This document shows, piece by piece, positions 27,010 to 37,214 of a DNA stretch of 49,260 bases. The DNA lies in the NCBI GenBank assembly GCA_008015835.1, contig SSGH01000023.1:1-49260 (forward strand). The letters are read 5' to 3'. How positions within the stretch are numbered: the first letter of the stretch is position 1; each line of letters begins with the position of its first letter. The stretch comes from Lysobacter sp. (GTDB lineage Bacteria; Pseudomonadota; Gammaproteobacteria; Xanthomonadales; Xanthomonadaceae). The notes beneath the pieces are model-generated. The model saw only the letters and a list, made by a program, of their open reading frames with translations, was not told the origin of the DNA and did not search any database. The translations under genes and the position numbers were made by a program.

Positions 27010-27801
27010 ATGAGCGCTGCGTTCGAACTGCTGCGCGTCGGCGATGCGTTCTGGATCGACGACGTCGAATACGTCGCCGTCGGCTGCGCGGACCTGCGCG
27101 CGGACGACGAAGAATGGCGCGAATGGCTGCTCGCCCCGCAAGGACTGCGCGCGGACGAGGCGCTGCGCAGCGATCGCCACCGCTGGCTCAGCCACGCGCA
27201 AGGCGATGGGCTGCGCCTGTGGTCGCCGATCGCGTTGCCGGACACCGCGAATGTCGCCGCGCTCAAGCCCGGTCAAGGCTTGCGCTATCGCGATCGCGAC
27301 TATCGCTTGGAGACGCGGTATCGCGTGCGCAAGACCGCGATCTTCGGCGATCTCGGCGACGACGCGAGCACGCAGGGAACGTCCGAACGCGCCGAACTGC
27401 GCAATGGGCCGCTGCGGCTGTCGGTCGAGTGGGGCGCGCGCGCATCGAACGCAAGCGGCGTCGATGCGACGCTGGGGCGGCAAGTCGGCAGCCACGAACT
27501 GCTGCGTTGGTCGCGCGAAGCCGGCGGCGCGTTCGCGGTTCGCGCGCGCGACGCGCGGCAGGCGCGCGCACGCGCGAGCGGTCATGCGAACGGCCCTCCG
27601 CCCTCGCTGCTCGACGGTACGCACCCGCTTTGGCAATGGGTCGGCGGCGGCGCGATTCTGCTCTCGTTCCTGCTGTTGGCGCAGTGCGACAACGACTGCG
27701 AGCAACGCATCAACCCGGCGACCGGCCAATACGCCACCTACTGCGACGACGGCATGCGTTCCGGCGGCGGCCGCAATTTCGGAAGCTGGGGCGGCAAGTG
27801 A
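27010..27801 (+). CDS. DUF4178 protein with C-terminal membrane anchor
   Basis: The product is 263 residues. The N-terminal FELLRVGDAFWIDDVEYVAVGC and a later LKPGQGLRYRDRDYRLE are DUF4178-type small beta-barrel segments, probably two in tandem. Residues about 205-225 form one hydrophobic segment (LWQWVGGGAILLSFLLLAQC), after which a short tail with CDNDCEQRINPATGQYATYC would be outside or periplasmic. The stop codon overlaps the GTG start of the next gene. DUF4178 genes are regularly found with DUF350 and polyamine aminopropyltransferase-like genes; the molecular role is unknown. Confidence 0.85.
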   Translation: MSAAFELLRVGDAFWIDDVEYVAVGCADLRADDEEWREWLLAPQGLRADEALRSDRHRWLSHAQGDGLRLWSPIALPDTANVAALKPGQGLRYRDRDYRLETRYRVRKTAIFGDLGDDASTQGTSERAELRNGPLRLSVEWGARASNASGVDATLGRQVGSHELLRWSREAGGAFAVRARDARQARARASGHANGPPPSLLDGTHPLWQWVGGGAILLSFLLLAQCDNDCEQRINPATGQYATYCDDGMRSGGGRNFGSWGGK

Positions 27802-29312
27802 ACGCGCTGCCCGCGCCGGGGCGGTTGGGCATCGCGGTGGTGCTCACCGCGGCCGCGGCGATCGTGTACGAGCTGTTGATCGGCACGCTGTCGACGTATC
27901 TCAACGGCGACAGCGCGCTGCAGTTCTCGTTGACCATCGGCACGTTTCTGGCGGCGATGGGCACCGGCGCGTTCGCCGCGCGCGAGGTCGGCGACGACCC
28001 GCTGCCGCGCTTGCTGCGCATCGAAATCGCGGTGGCGCTGCTCGGCGGTTTCAGCGGCTTGTTGCTGTACGCCGCGAACGGACTGGCGCCCGGCGGCTAT
28101 CTCGCCTGCATGGTGGCGCTGGTCGCGGCGATCGGGCATCTGGTCGGCATGGAATTGCCGATGCTGGCCGAATTGCTGCGACGCGCGGGCGGTTGGCGCA
28201 ACGCGTTCGCCAGCGCGCTGTCGCTGGATTATTTCGGCTCGCTGATCGGCTCGTTGGCGTTTCCGTTCGTGCTGCTGCCCACCTTCGGCGCGGTGAAGAC
28301 CGCGCTGCTGACCGGCATCGTCAATCTCGCCGCGGTGTGGCTGCTGTCGCCGCGCGCCGTACGCCCGGACCTGCGCGGATCGCGCCGAATCGCGCTCGTC
28401 GCGCTGGCGCTGCTGATCGCTGGCGTCGTCGGCGCGCATCGCATCGTCTCCGGCTTCGAGGAACTGCTGTATCGCGACCAAGTGCTGCATGCGGAGACCA
28501 CGCGTTTCCAGCGCATCGTCGTCACCCGCTTCCGCGACGATCTGCGCTTGTATTCCGATCGCGAACTGCAGTTCTCCAGCCGCGACGAATACCGCTATCA
28601 CGAAGCGCTGACGCATCCGCTGCTCGCGGCGGTGCGGCATCCCGAACAAGTCCTGATCGTCGGCGGCGGCGACGGTTTGGCGGTGCGCGAAGTGCTGAAG
28701 GATGCGCGCGTACGCGGCGTCACCGTAGTCGATATCGACCCGCGGATGACCGCGCTGGCGCGCGAGTTCGGCCCGATCGTCGCGCTCAATCGCGGCGCGT
28801 TGTCCGACCCGCGGGTGCGGGTGGCGAACGCCGACGGCTATCGCTTTCTGCTGCACGACGCGCGCACCTACGATGCGGTGGTGCTGGATCTGCCCGATCC
28901 GCGCACCGAGGCCATCGCGCGGCTGTATTCGCGCGAGTTCTACGCGCGCCTGCTGTCGCGCTTGCGTCCCGACGGCGTGCTGGTCACGCAGGCGAGTTCG
29001 CCCTACTTCACCCGCGAGGCGTTTTGGAGCATCGACGCCACGTTGCGCGCGGCCGGTTTACGGACGCAGCCGTATCGTATCTACGTGCCCTCGTTCGGCG
29101 AATGGGGCTTCGTGATGGCCTCGCGACGGCCGATCGACTGGGCGGCGCTGCGGCTCCCGCTGCCGCGACGCTGGCTGACGCGTGCGATCCTCGACGATGC
29201 GGCGACGTTCGACGCCGACACCGCCGCGACCGCCGACGCCCCGGTCAGCACGTTCGAGTCGCCCGCGGTCTGGCGGCTGTACCGCCGACGCGTGCGCTAC
29301 TGGAAGGATTGA
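27798..29312 (+). CDS. Membrane-anchored polyamine aminopropyltransferase-like protein
   Basis: The product is 504 residues from GTG 27798, overlapping the DUF4178 stop by GTGA. Residues 1-200 form about seven transmembrane segments (GIAVVLTAAAAIVYELLIGTL; FGSLIGSLAFPFVLLP). Residues about 215-480 are a spermidine-synthase fold: YRDQVLHAETTRFQRIVVTRF, a SAM-type loop VLIVGGGDGLAVREVL near residue 290, VVDIDPRMTALAR, and the catalytic-site DLPDPRTEAIARLYSREFY. The substrate may be decarboxylated SAM and a polyamine-like acceptor, or another nucleophile; no SpeD partner is present. It is the third gene of the operon and likely acts at the inner membrane with the DUF350 and DUF4178 partners. Confidence 0.88.
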   Translation: MNALPAPGRLGIAVVLTAAAAIVYELLIGTLSTYLNGDSALQFSLTIGTFLAAMGTGAFAAREVGDDPLPRLLRIEIAVALLGGFSGLLLYAANGLAPGGYLACMVALVAAIGHLVGMELPMLAELLRRAGGWRNAFASALSLDYFGSLIGSLAFPFVLLPTFGAVKTALLTGIVNLAAVWLLSPRAVRPDLRGSRRIALVALALLIAGVVGAHRIVSGFEELLYRDQVLHAETTRFQRIVVTRFRDDLRLYSDRELQFSSRDEYRYHEALTHPLLAAVRHPEQVLIVGGGDGLAVREVLKDARVRGVTVVDIDPRMTALAREFGPIVALNRGALSDPRVRVANADGYRFLLHDARTYDAVVLDLPDPRTEAIARLYSREFYARLLSRLRPDGVLVTQASSPYFTREAFWSIDATLRAAGLRTQPYRIYVPSFGEWGFVMASRRPIDWAALRLPLPRRWLTRAILDDAATFDADTAATADAPVSTFESPAVWRLYRRRVRYWKD

Positions 29313-29378
29313 TTCGAAACCGCGGGCGATCCGGCGCGCTATCATCGCCGCGGAATATCAATGGGGAGCGGGCATCAC

Positions 29379-29774
29379 ATGAACGGCGCAGGCGGCACAC
29401 CGGGCGGCATCGGACAATTCTTCATCGGCCTGATGTGCGCCGTCGCGGGCGGCTGGCTGCTCACCAATCAAGTGCACGTCAGCAGCGGCGGCGGCTGGTA
29501 CCTGTGGGGCATGAACGGTTTCGGCCTGTCGCTGATTCCCTTCATCCTCGGCGTCGGCCTGATCTTCTTCAACGGCAAATCCATCGCCGGCTGGGTGCTG
29601 CTGGCCGCGGGCTTGGTGATCGTGTTCGTCGGTATCCTGTCGAACCTGCAGATCTATTTCCGCTCCACCAGCCTGTTCAATACGCTGATGATGTTCGGCC
29701 TGCTGGCGGCGGGGCTGGGTATGATGGCGGCGTCGTTGAAGAGCAAGCCCGGGCCGGAGAACGCCAGCGGTTGA
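29379..29774 (+). CDS. Small polytopic membrane protein of the polyamine-like operon
   Basis: The product is 131 residues from ATG 29379, preceded by GGGGAG. It is mainly hydrophobic with four predicted membrane segments (QFFIGLMCAVAGGWLLTNQV; FGLSLIPFILGVGLIFF; GWVLLAAGLVIVFVGIL; FNTLMMFGLLAAGLGMMAAS). The final SKPGPENASG is polar. No family recognised with certainty. It follows the aminopropyltransferase-like gene by 66 bases, so it probably belongs to the same transcript and may be a fourth membrane partner. Confidence 0.8.
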   Translation: MNGAGGTPGGIGQFFIGLMCAVAGGWLLTNQVHVSSGGGWYLWGMNGFGLSLIPFILGVGLIFFNGKSIAGWVLLAAGLVIVFVGILSNLQIYFRSTSLFNTLMMFGLLAAGLGMMAASLKSKPGPENASG

Positions 29775-29874
29775 TCGTTGCGGCGAGCGACGCGAGTCGC
29801 GATTCGGAAGATCGTTGGTTCGGAGATACGGAACGGGCGCGGCAAGGAATAGTGCGCAGAATGGAGACGGAACG

Positions 29875-30603
29875 ATGACGGTGTTGGTGGTCGGGGCGAG
29901 CGGCGCGACCGGTCGACTGCTCGTGAGCCAATTGCTGCGACGCGGCCTGCAGGTGAGGGCGGTGGTCCGCTCGCTCGACCGATTGCCCGCCGAGCTCAAC
30001 GCGCACCCGGCGCTGTCCCTCGTGCAGGCGACGTTGCTCGATCTCGACGACGCCGCACTGAAACGGCTCACGGAGGGCTGTTCGGCGATCGCCTCGTGCC
30101 TGGGGCACAACCTCAGCTTCAAAGGCATCTACGGCGCGCCGCGCGCCCTGGTGACCGAAGCGACTCGGCGCCTGTGCGCCGCCGCCCGCAACTGCTCGCC
30201 GACAGCGCCAGTGAAATACGTACTGATGAATTCAGCGGGGATCAGCAATCGCGATCTCGACGAGCCGCTGCCTGCGGGCCACCGGTTCGCGATCGGCGCG
30301 ATGCGTCTGCTGCTGCCGCCGCACGCCGACAACGAAAACGCGGCGGATTATCTGCGGAGTACGATCGGACAGAACGACGCCGTTATCGAATGGGCCGCGG
30401 TCAGGCCCGACACGTTGATCGACGAAGCCGAAGTCTCCGCCTACGAGCTGTTCCCATCGCCGACGCGCAGCGCCCTCTTCGATCCCGGCAAAACCAGCCG
30501 GATCAATGTCGCGCACTTCATGGCCGAACTGATCGTGGACCAAGCGCTGTGGAACGCCTGGAAAGGCCGCATGCCGGCGATCTACAACACCGGCTTTTCC
30601 TGA
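29875..30603 (+). CDS. NAD(P)-binding atypical SDR/NmrA-like protein
   Basis: The product is 242 residues from ATG 29875. The Rossmann motif VVGASGATGRLL lies at residues 5-16, followed by VRAVVRSLDRLP for the adenosine ribose side. The catalytic Tyr-Lys pair of classical SDRs is not apparent; KYVLMNSAG and later WAAVRPDTLIDE fit NmrA/atypical SDR proteins that can sense redox state or act as epimerase-like enzymes. The C-terminal HFMAELIVDQALWNAWKGRMPAIYN matches related proteins. It may form a transcript with the preceding operon (100 bases away), but no function is clear. Confidence 0.82.
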   Translation: MTVLVVGASGATGRLLVSQLLRRGLQVRAVVRSLDRLPAELNAHPALSLVQATLLDLDDAALKRLTEGCSAIASCLGHNLSFKGIYGAPRALVTEATRRLCAAARNCSPTAPVKYVLMNSAGISNRDLDEPLPAGHRFAIGAMRLLLPPHADNENAADYLRSTIGQNDAVIEWAAVRPDTLIDEAEVSAYELFPSPTRSALFDPGKTSRINVAHFMAELIVDQALWNAWKGRMPAIYNTGFS

Positions 30604-30672
30604 GCTTCGCTCTCGAAGGCGCGCGGCGCAGCTCACGCGCGTTCGGCGGAGGCCCTGCGCTTTCCCGGGTTC

Positions 30673-31458
30673 CTACGCGAACCGCACCCACACCGGCGCA
30701 TGATCGCTCGGCCGCTCCCACGTGCGCGGTTCGCGGTCGATGTCCGCCGCAACCGTCTTTTCGCGCAGCGCGTCGGAGACCAGCGTCAGATCGATACGCA
30801 AGCCGAGATTGCGGCGGAAGCCGGCCTGGCGGTAGTCCCACCAACTGAAGAAGCCGCCTTCACTGTGATGCAGCCGATACGCATCGTGCAGACCTAAATC
30901 GAGCAAGCGTTTCAACGCCGCGCGCTCGGCGGTGGAGGTGAGGATGCAGTCGTCGTTCCAGACCGCGGGGTCGTGTACGTCGCGGTCGTCGGGCGCGATA
31001 TTGAAATCGCCCATCACTACCAAACGTGGGTGGCGCGAGAGTTCATCGGCGATCCACGCATGCACCGCTTCGAGCCAGCGCAGTTTGTAATCGTATTTCT
31101 CGGTGCCGATGTCCTGGCCGTTCACCACGTACAGATTGACGATGCGCACCCCGTTCACCGTCGCGGCGATCGCGCGCCGTTGGGCGTCATCGAAATTCGG
31201 GATGCCGATCGTCACCTCGTCCAGCGCATGCCCGCGCGCCAGCAGCGCGACGCCGTTGTAGGTTTTCTGCCCCGCGAACACGCTGCGATAGCCCGCGCCC
31301 GCGAGCACCGCATCGGGAAATTTATTGTCTTCCAGCTTGGTTTCCTGCAGCCCCACCACATCGGGCTGCGCGTCCTGCAGCCATTGCTCCAAGTGCGGCA
31401 GGCGCACGTTGAGCGAATTGACGTTCCAACTGGCGATTTTGAGAGAGGTGTCGGTCAT
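30673..31458 (-). CDS. xthA: Exodeoxyribonuclease III
   Basis: The product is 261 residues. It is a Mg-dependent AP endonuclease and 3'-5' exonuclease for base excision repair. Motifs in order are KIASWNVNSLNVRLPHL, DVVGLQETKLED (metal Glu), RIVNLYVVNGQ, VVMGDFNIAPDDRDVHDP (catalytic Asp/Asn) and the end RPSDHAPVWV (Asp-His pair). It is convergent with the SDR-like gene. A 25-bp inverted repeat lies about 45 bases upstream of its start. Confidence 0.95.
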   Translation of the reverse strand: MTDTSLKIASWNVNSLNVRLPHLEQWLQDAQPDVVGLQETKLEDNKFPDAVLAGAGYRSVFAGQKTYNGVALLARGHALDEVTIGIPNFDDAQRRAIAATVNGVRIVNLYVVNGQDIGTEKYDYKLRWLEAVHAWIADELSRHPRLVVMGDFNIAPDDRDVHDPAVWNDDCILTSTAERAALKRLLDLGLHDAYRLHHSEGGFFSWWDYRQAGFRRNLGLRIDLTLVSDALREKTVAADIDREPRTWERPSDHAPVWVRFA

Positions 31459-31503
31459 GCGCGCATCTTACGCCGCGACGACGCGCTCGAACCAGCGCCC
31501 GCT

Positions 31504-31578
31504 CTTGTGGGAGCGCCGGCAGGCGCGATGTTGAGCATCGCGAAGGATCGGATCGCGCCTGCCGGCGCTCCCACAAAA
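31504..31578. repeat. REP-type long inverted repeat
   Basis: Two arms of about 25 bases (starting ttgtgggagcgccggcagg, and its reverse complement ending cgctcccacaa) face each other across about 23 bases. It lies between the epimerase-like gene end and the xthA start and could also attenuate or terminate transcription. The arms resemble type C of the REP cluster at 11703-12001. Confidence 0.85.
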
Positions 31579-31594
31579 GCATCCTATCGTCGGC

Positions 31595-32824
31595 TCAGCC
31601 GCCTCGCTTCGCCTTCCACGCCGCCAGCACTTCGGCTTCGCGCTCCGGTTTGATTCCCGCCCGCGCGCCGGCTTTTCGGCGCTCTTCCGGTTGAGCGTCG
31701 AACCACGCCAATGTCGCTTGCGTAGTGTCCGCGATGCTGCGGAACGTCAATCCCGCGGCGACGGCTTTCGCGTTGCTGCGCGTATGGAAACCGGCGCTGT
31801 CGCCGACGGCCGGCACCCATGCGGGCATATCGCCCCAGGCGGAGACGTTCTGCGCCTCCAAGAATTCGGTGGGCACGAACACGAGTGTCGCGCCTTGCGT
31901 GGTGCAGGCGCGCACGCCGTACAACAACGCGGCGGTGTCGAGGTCGTAATCGGGACCGAACGCATTAAAGATGCCGCGGGTTTTGGTTTCGGCCAGTCGG
32001 ATCATCCATTCGCCCAGATCGCGCGCATCGACGATGCGCACCGGGTCGCGGCCGTCGCCGGGGCACAGCACTTCGCCGCCGCGACGCATGCGCAGCGGCC
32101 AATAGGTGAAGCGATCGGTTTCGTCGCCGGGGCCGACGATCAACCCCGGTCGCAGAATCGTGGCGTTCGCGCCGAAATGCTTGCGCGTTTCGGCTTCGGT
32201 CGCGGCTTTCAGGCCCGCGTATTTGTTCATGTCCGCGCGCAGGCTGGCCATGGTTTCTTTCATCGAGTCGCCGTCGAACTTCGCCAACGGCGCGGATTCG
32301 TCTTGTCCCGGCGTCGCGTTATCGGCGTAGGCCGATAAACTCGAAATCATCGTGTACGCGCCGACGTGGCCTTTGACGACGGCGGCCGCTTCGCGAATCC
32401 ACAGCGGCACGCTGCTGGGGTTGTCGATGCACACGTCCCAACGCCGGCCCTTCTTGATTTCGGCCGCGATCGACGCGTAGTCGTTTTTGTCGCGATCGCC
32501 GAGCAATTGTTCGACCTCGCCCGGCCACTCGGGCTGTTTGCGCCCGCGATTGAAGATCGTCACGCGATGCCCGCGCGCCAAGGCGTAACGCACTTGATGC
32601 GGACCGGTGAGTCCGGTGCCGCCGAGAATCAGGAGGTCGAGCGGCTTGTCGGCCTTCGCCGAAGCCGCGGGCGCTGCGGATGCCGCGCCGACGGATACTC
32701 CACCGACGGATACTCCACCGACGGATGCTCCACCGACGGATGCTCCACTGACGGATGTCCCGACGACGGCGGTGGCGGCGCCGAGCGCACCGAGTTTGAG
32801 CAGATCGCGTCGCTGCAGCCGCAT
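31595..32824 (-). CDS. Tat-exported NAD-dependent epimerase/dehydratase-like protein
   Basis: The product is 409 residues from ATG 32824. It opens with a twin-arginine signal (LQRRDLLKLGALGAATAVVG). A Ser/Gly/Val repeat of five-residue units (residues about 20-45) follows, then the mature Rossmann domain: LDLLILGGTGLTGPHQVRYAL, with a G-x-x-G-x-x-G loop, and VTIFNRGRKQPEW. SSLSAYA and KYAGLKAATE may hold the active site, close to the Tyr-x-x-x-Lys of the extended SDR family. Tat export suits a protein folded around its cofactor in the cytosol. Substrate unknown. Confidence 0.87.
   Translation of the reverse strand: MRLQRRDLLKLGALGAATAVVGTSVSGASVGGASVGGVSVGGVSVGAASAAPAASAKADKPLDLLILGGTGLTGPHQVRYALARGHRVTIFNRGRKQPEWPGEVEQLLGDRDKNDYASIAAEIKKGRRWDVCIDNPSSVPLWIREAAAVVKGHVGAYTMISSLSAYADNATPGQDESAPLAKFDGDSMKETMASLRADMNKYAGLKAATEAETRKHFGANATILRPGLIVGPGDETDRFTYWPLRMRRGGEVLCPGDGRDPVRIVDARDLGEWMIRLAETKTRGIFNAFGPDYDLDTAALLYGVRACTTQGATLVFVPTEFLEAQNVSAWGDMPAWVPAVGDSAGFHTRSNAKAVAAGLTFRSIADTTQATLAWFDAQPEERRKAGARAGIKPEREAEVLAAWKAKRGG
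32690..32764 (-). repeat. 15-bp tandem repeats coding for G-x-S-V-G units
   Basis: Two identical units gacggatactccacc at 32690 and 32705 are followed by two units with one or two changes (32720, 32735) and a degenerate fifth (32750). On the coding strand they give Gly-Ala/Val-Ser-Val-Gly pentapeptides between the Tat signal and the mature domain. The unit is a multiple of three, so copy-number change would alter linker length and not the frame. Confidence 0.92.
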
Positions 32825-33052
32825 GGGGGTCGTCCGTCGGAAAGGAGTCGCCATCCTTCTCCGAAACGACGGCCCGAGCCCGTGCCGGAAGTCAGCGCGC
32901 GAACGGCGACGGGCGAGGGCGGGCGGCGGCGGGTGGGAGCGATCGCGCGATCCTCGTCGCCGCCCGCGCTTTGGGCTTCCCCCCACCCCGGCGACCCGCG
33001 ACAATAGCCGCCTTGGCCGACGCCGCGTCGGCTTCCGAGGAGACATGACCGA

Positions 33053-34381
<1,329 letters not shown>

Positions 34382-34426
34382 CGTTGGCGATTCGGTTTCG
34401 AATCGATTCGAGACCGCCGCGAAACA

Positions 34427-34454
34427 CGAAAGCCCGGCTTCGGCCGGGCTTTCG
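34427..34454 (+). terminator. Rho-independent terminator of icd
   Basis: A perfect 12-bp stem (cgaaagcccggc / gccgggctttcg) with a ttcg tetraloop is followed by tcgtttcg. The position, 46 bases after the icd stop, and the stable tetraloop make this a confident call; it can also serve the convergent small gene at 34505. Confidence 0.9.
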
Positions 34455-34504
34455 TCGTTTCGGGAGGCCCGCAAGCGCGAACGTTCGGGCTTGCGTCCTA
34501 CCGG

Positions 34505-34717
34505 TTATGCGGCGCGATTCATCGCGGGCGGCGCATCGGCGTCGACCACGATGGTCTCGGGTGCGGGAAAGCGCGGCGCGACGACGAGCGCTTCGGGTTG
34601 CGCGTCGCGCGTGCGCGCGAAGCGACAGCCGTAGCGAAGACGTCCGTGACGCAGCGACGATGCGAACGCGCGCTGAGGCGGATGGAAGTGGATCATTTCG
34701 GTGCGGAACAATTGCAT
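34505..34717 (-). CDS. Small protein of 70 residues, unknown function
   Basis: The start ATG 34717 has a strong AAGGAGAG ribosome-binding site seven bases before it, which supports a real gene despite the short length. The product begins MQLFRTEMIHFHPPQRAF and ends APPAMNRAA; it has many Arg and no signal or membrane segment. It is convergent with icd and shares the terminator region. No family recognised. Confidence 0.6.
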   Translation of the reverse strand: MQLFRTEMIHFHPPQRAFASSLRHGRLRYGCRFARTRDAQPEALVVAPRFPAPETIVVDADAPPAMNRAA

Positions 34718-35355
34718 GCGTCTCTCCTTGAGAACGGATCGGGGGAATGGGCGAAAACGAACCAACGAAAGGAACGAAGACGCACGCGCCGGCGGCGCGA
34801 CGCCGTCGAATGCGACGGATCGAGCGCGCCCGCGGGCGCGAGCGCAGTGAGTCGGACGGGAGCGCGTCGCCCGCCCGCGCGATGAACGCGGACGACGACG
34901 CGATGCGGGGTGCCCGGCGGCACATCCGTGTGCCGTGAGACGATGCTCGCCCGCGCCTCGGCGGCTGCGATGGCGATGTCTCGTATCCTGATCGCATCCT
35001 TGCGGACCGAGCGAAACTGTACGCGTCCTGCGTCTCACCGTTCGCGAATCGAATCGATGCGTCGGCATCGAGATTTCGCGCCTCGGTCGTGACTTGGACG
35101 ACGACTTCGGTCGCGACCGTTTTCGAGCGGCTTTCGGCGCCGATGACTTCGACGGTAGAGCGCTCGAAAGGGCGTCTTTCGGTGAGGCGAAAGTATGGCG
35201 GGAAGGGGTCTCATATCCTGCGATTCCGCGCCCCGCTCGGTTCCAATTTCCCCCGTTTTTTTATGGTTTTCTAGGCCTTCTCGGCGATTTCGCTCGCTCG
35301 CGCGGATCGACGTCGGACCGATGCCGGAACGCCGGCATCGGAGTAGACTGCGGCG
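34718..35355. other. Gene-poor region between small gene and aceK
   Basis: No reading frame in this stretch has a start, composition or motif that supports a gene. It should contain the promoter of the small minus-strand gene and the promoter of aceK. The spacing is long for this otherwise compact window, so an unannotated small RNA cannot be excluded. Confidence 0.4.
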
Positions 35356-37083
35356 ATGAGCCACGCTTCCGAATCGCCGCGCGCGAACGCGCCGGAACGC
35401 CGCGCCGCCGCGCTGATCGTCGACGGCTTCGACGACTACAACGCGCGCTTTTCCGACATCACCCGGCGCGCGCGCAAACGCTTCGAGCGGCGCGATTGGA
35501 AACTCGCGCAGATGGACAATGCCGCGCGCATCGATCTGTACGGCGAGTGCCTGCGCGAAACGCTGGCGCGACTGGAGGCGGCGCTGGAAGAGCGCGTGCG
35601 TTCGCGTCCGCTGTGGCGCGCGATTCGCGTCGCCTACGCCGAGCGGATCGCCGCGCTGCCCGATCGCGAGCTGTACAAGACCTTCTACAACTCGCTGGTG
35701 CGGCGGTTCTTCTCGATCGACGGGGTCGCGCCGGATTTGGAGTTTTTGGCGCTGGAGATCGTGCCCACCGGCGATCCGGCCTGCCCCGGACAAACGCGCA
35801 ACGTGCCGTTGGACGACGACGCGACGGGGTGGCGCGCGCTGTTTTCGGCGCTGGACTATCGCAACGGTTGGGCCGACCTCGACGCCAGCGCGCGCGCCGT
35901 CGCCGATGCGCTGCGCGGCCGCGGCGTGGTGGCGACGACGATGCTCACCGCGCCGTTCTACCGCGAACGCCGCGCCTATCTGATCGGGCTCGCGTACGGC
36001 GCGTCCGGCGCGTCGTATCCGATCGCGGTCGCGTTGGTCAGCGAGGTCGGCGGCGTGCGCGCGGACGCGTTGATCGCGGACGAAGAGCAAATCTCGATCC
36101 TGTTCGGATTTTCGCGCAGCTATTTCCACGCGGACCTGATTCGCGTCGGCGATGCGGTCGCGTTCCTGCACCGCTTGCTGCCGCGCAAACCGCTCGACGA
36201 ATTGTTCACCGTGGTCGGCCGCGTCAAACAAGGGAAAACCGAACGCTATCGGCAAATCTTTCGGCATCTGGCCGAATACCCGGAAGGCGAGCTGGTCGCC
36301 GCCGACGGCGAACGCGGCATGGTGATGGCGGTGTTCACGCCGCGCGGCTATCCGGTGGTGTTCAAGTTGATCCGCGACCGGTTCGCGTATCCCAAGGACA
36401 TGGTGCGCGCCGATGTCGAGGAGAAATATCGCCTGGTGTTCCGTCGCGACCGTATCGGCCGCTTGATCGATGCGCAGGAGTTTCTGCGGCTGCGCTTCCC
36501 GAAACGACAGTTCGCGCCGGGCATCCTCGACGAACTACTGCGCGAATGCGCGCAGACCGTGCAGCTCGACGGCGACGAGGTGCTGATTCGCCATTGCTAC
36601 GTCGAGCGCCGGGTGCGGCCGTTGAATCTGTTCGTGCGCGAAGCGCCCGCGCTCGCGGCCGAACGCGCGGTGCTCGATTACGGCCAAGCGATCAAAGACC
36701 TCGCGCGCAGCGGGATTTTTCCCGGCGATCTGCTGCTGAAGAATTTCGGCGTCTCGCGTCACGGCCGCGTGCTGTTCTACGATTACGACGAGTTGTGTTT
36801 GGTCGAGCAATGCGCCTTCCGCGCGGTGCCGCCGATGCGCGAGGAAGACGAGACCCGCCCGCTCGACGAATGGTTGTACGCGCGGCCCGACGATGTGTTC
36901 CCGGAATTGTTCCCGCAGTTTCTCGGCATCCTGCCCGCGCTGCGCGAACGGTTGCGCGCGGTGCACGGCGAGATCTTCGACCCGGCGTGGTGGCGCGACG
37001 TGCAGACGCGGCTCGCCGGGGGCGAGCGTTTCGACGTGCCGCCGTACCCGGACGCGATGCGCTTGGCCGGGTCTGCCGGTTGA
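35356..37083 (+). CDS. aceK: Isocitrate dehydrogenase kinase/phosphatase
   Basis: The product is 575 residues, the normal length of AceK. It phosphorylates and dephosphorylates isocitrate dehydrogenase to route carbon into the glyoxylate shunt. Seen in order are the regulatory domain (FYNSLVRRFFSIDGVAPDLEF), the ATP-binding segment MAVFTPRGYPVVFKLIRDRF near residue 330, and FPGDLLLKNFGVSRHGRVLFYDYDELCLVE with catalytic Asp and Asn residues. Its target icd is the upstream neighbour on the same strand; aceA and aceB are not in this window, so aceK is detached from the usual aceBAK operon. Confidence 0.96.
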   Translation: MSHASESPRANAPERRAAALIVDGFDDYNARFSDITRRARKRFERRDWKLAQMDNAARIDLYGECLRETLARLEAALEERVRSRPLWRAIRVAYAERIAALPDRELYKTFYNSLVRRFFSIDGVAPDLEFLALEIVPTGDPACPGQTRNVPLDDDATGWRALFSALDYRNGWADLDASARAVADALRGRGVVATTMLTAPFYRERRAYLIGLAYGASGASYPIAVALVSEVGGVRADALIADEEQISILFGFSRSYFHADLIRVGDAVAFLHRLLPRKPLDELFTVVGRVKQGKTERYRQIFRHLAEYPEGELVAADGERGMVMAVFTPRGYPVVFKLIRDRFAYPKDMVRADVEEKYRLVFRRDRIGRLIDAQEFLRLRFPKRQFAPGILDELLRECAQTVQLDGDEVLIRHCYVERRVRPLNLFVREAPALAAERAVLDYGQAIKDLARSGIFPGDLLLKNFGVSRHGRVLFYDYDELCLVEQCAFRAVPPMREEDETRPLDEWLYARPDDVFPELFPQFLGILPALRERLRAVHGEIFDPAWWRDVQTRLAGGERFDVPPYPDAMRLAGSAG

Positions 37084-37214
37084 GGGCGCGCGTCGCGGCG
37101 CGATGGCGCAACGCAGCGGATCGCGTCGACCGGCGGCGTTGACCGATGACGTTCATCGGCCCTCGGACGAATTGCGGTACGCTGTGGACCCTCGTCCCCC
37201 GCCGACTCGCCGCC

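Noticed and set aside
34505-35068. Longer minus-strand frame extending the 70-residue gene upstream
   Set aside because: The clear AAGGAGAG ribosome-binding site is in front of ATG 34717; the extension is Arg-rich without features.
35035-36267. 410-residue minus-strand frame over the start of aceK
   Set aside because: Antisense to a full-length AceK with family motifs.
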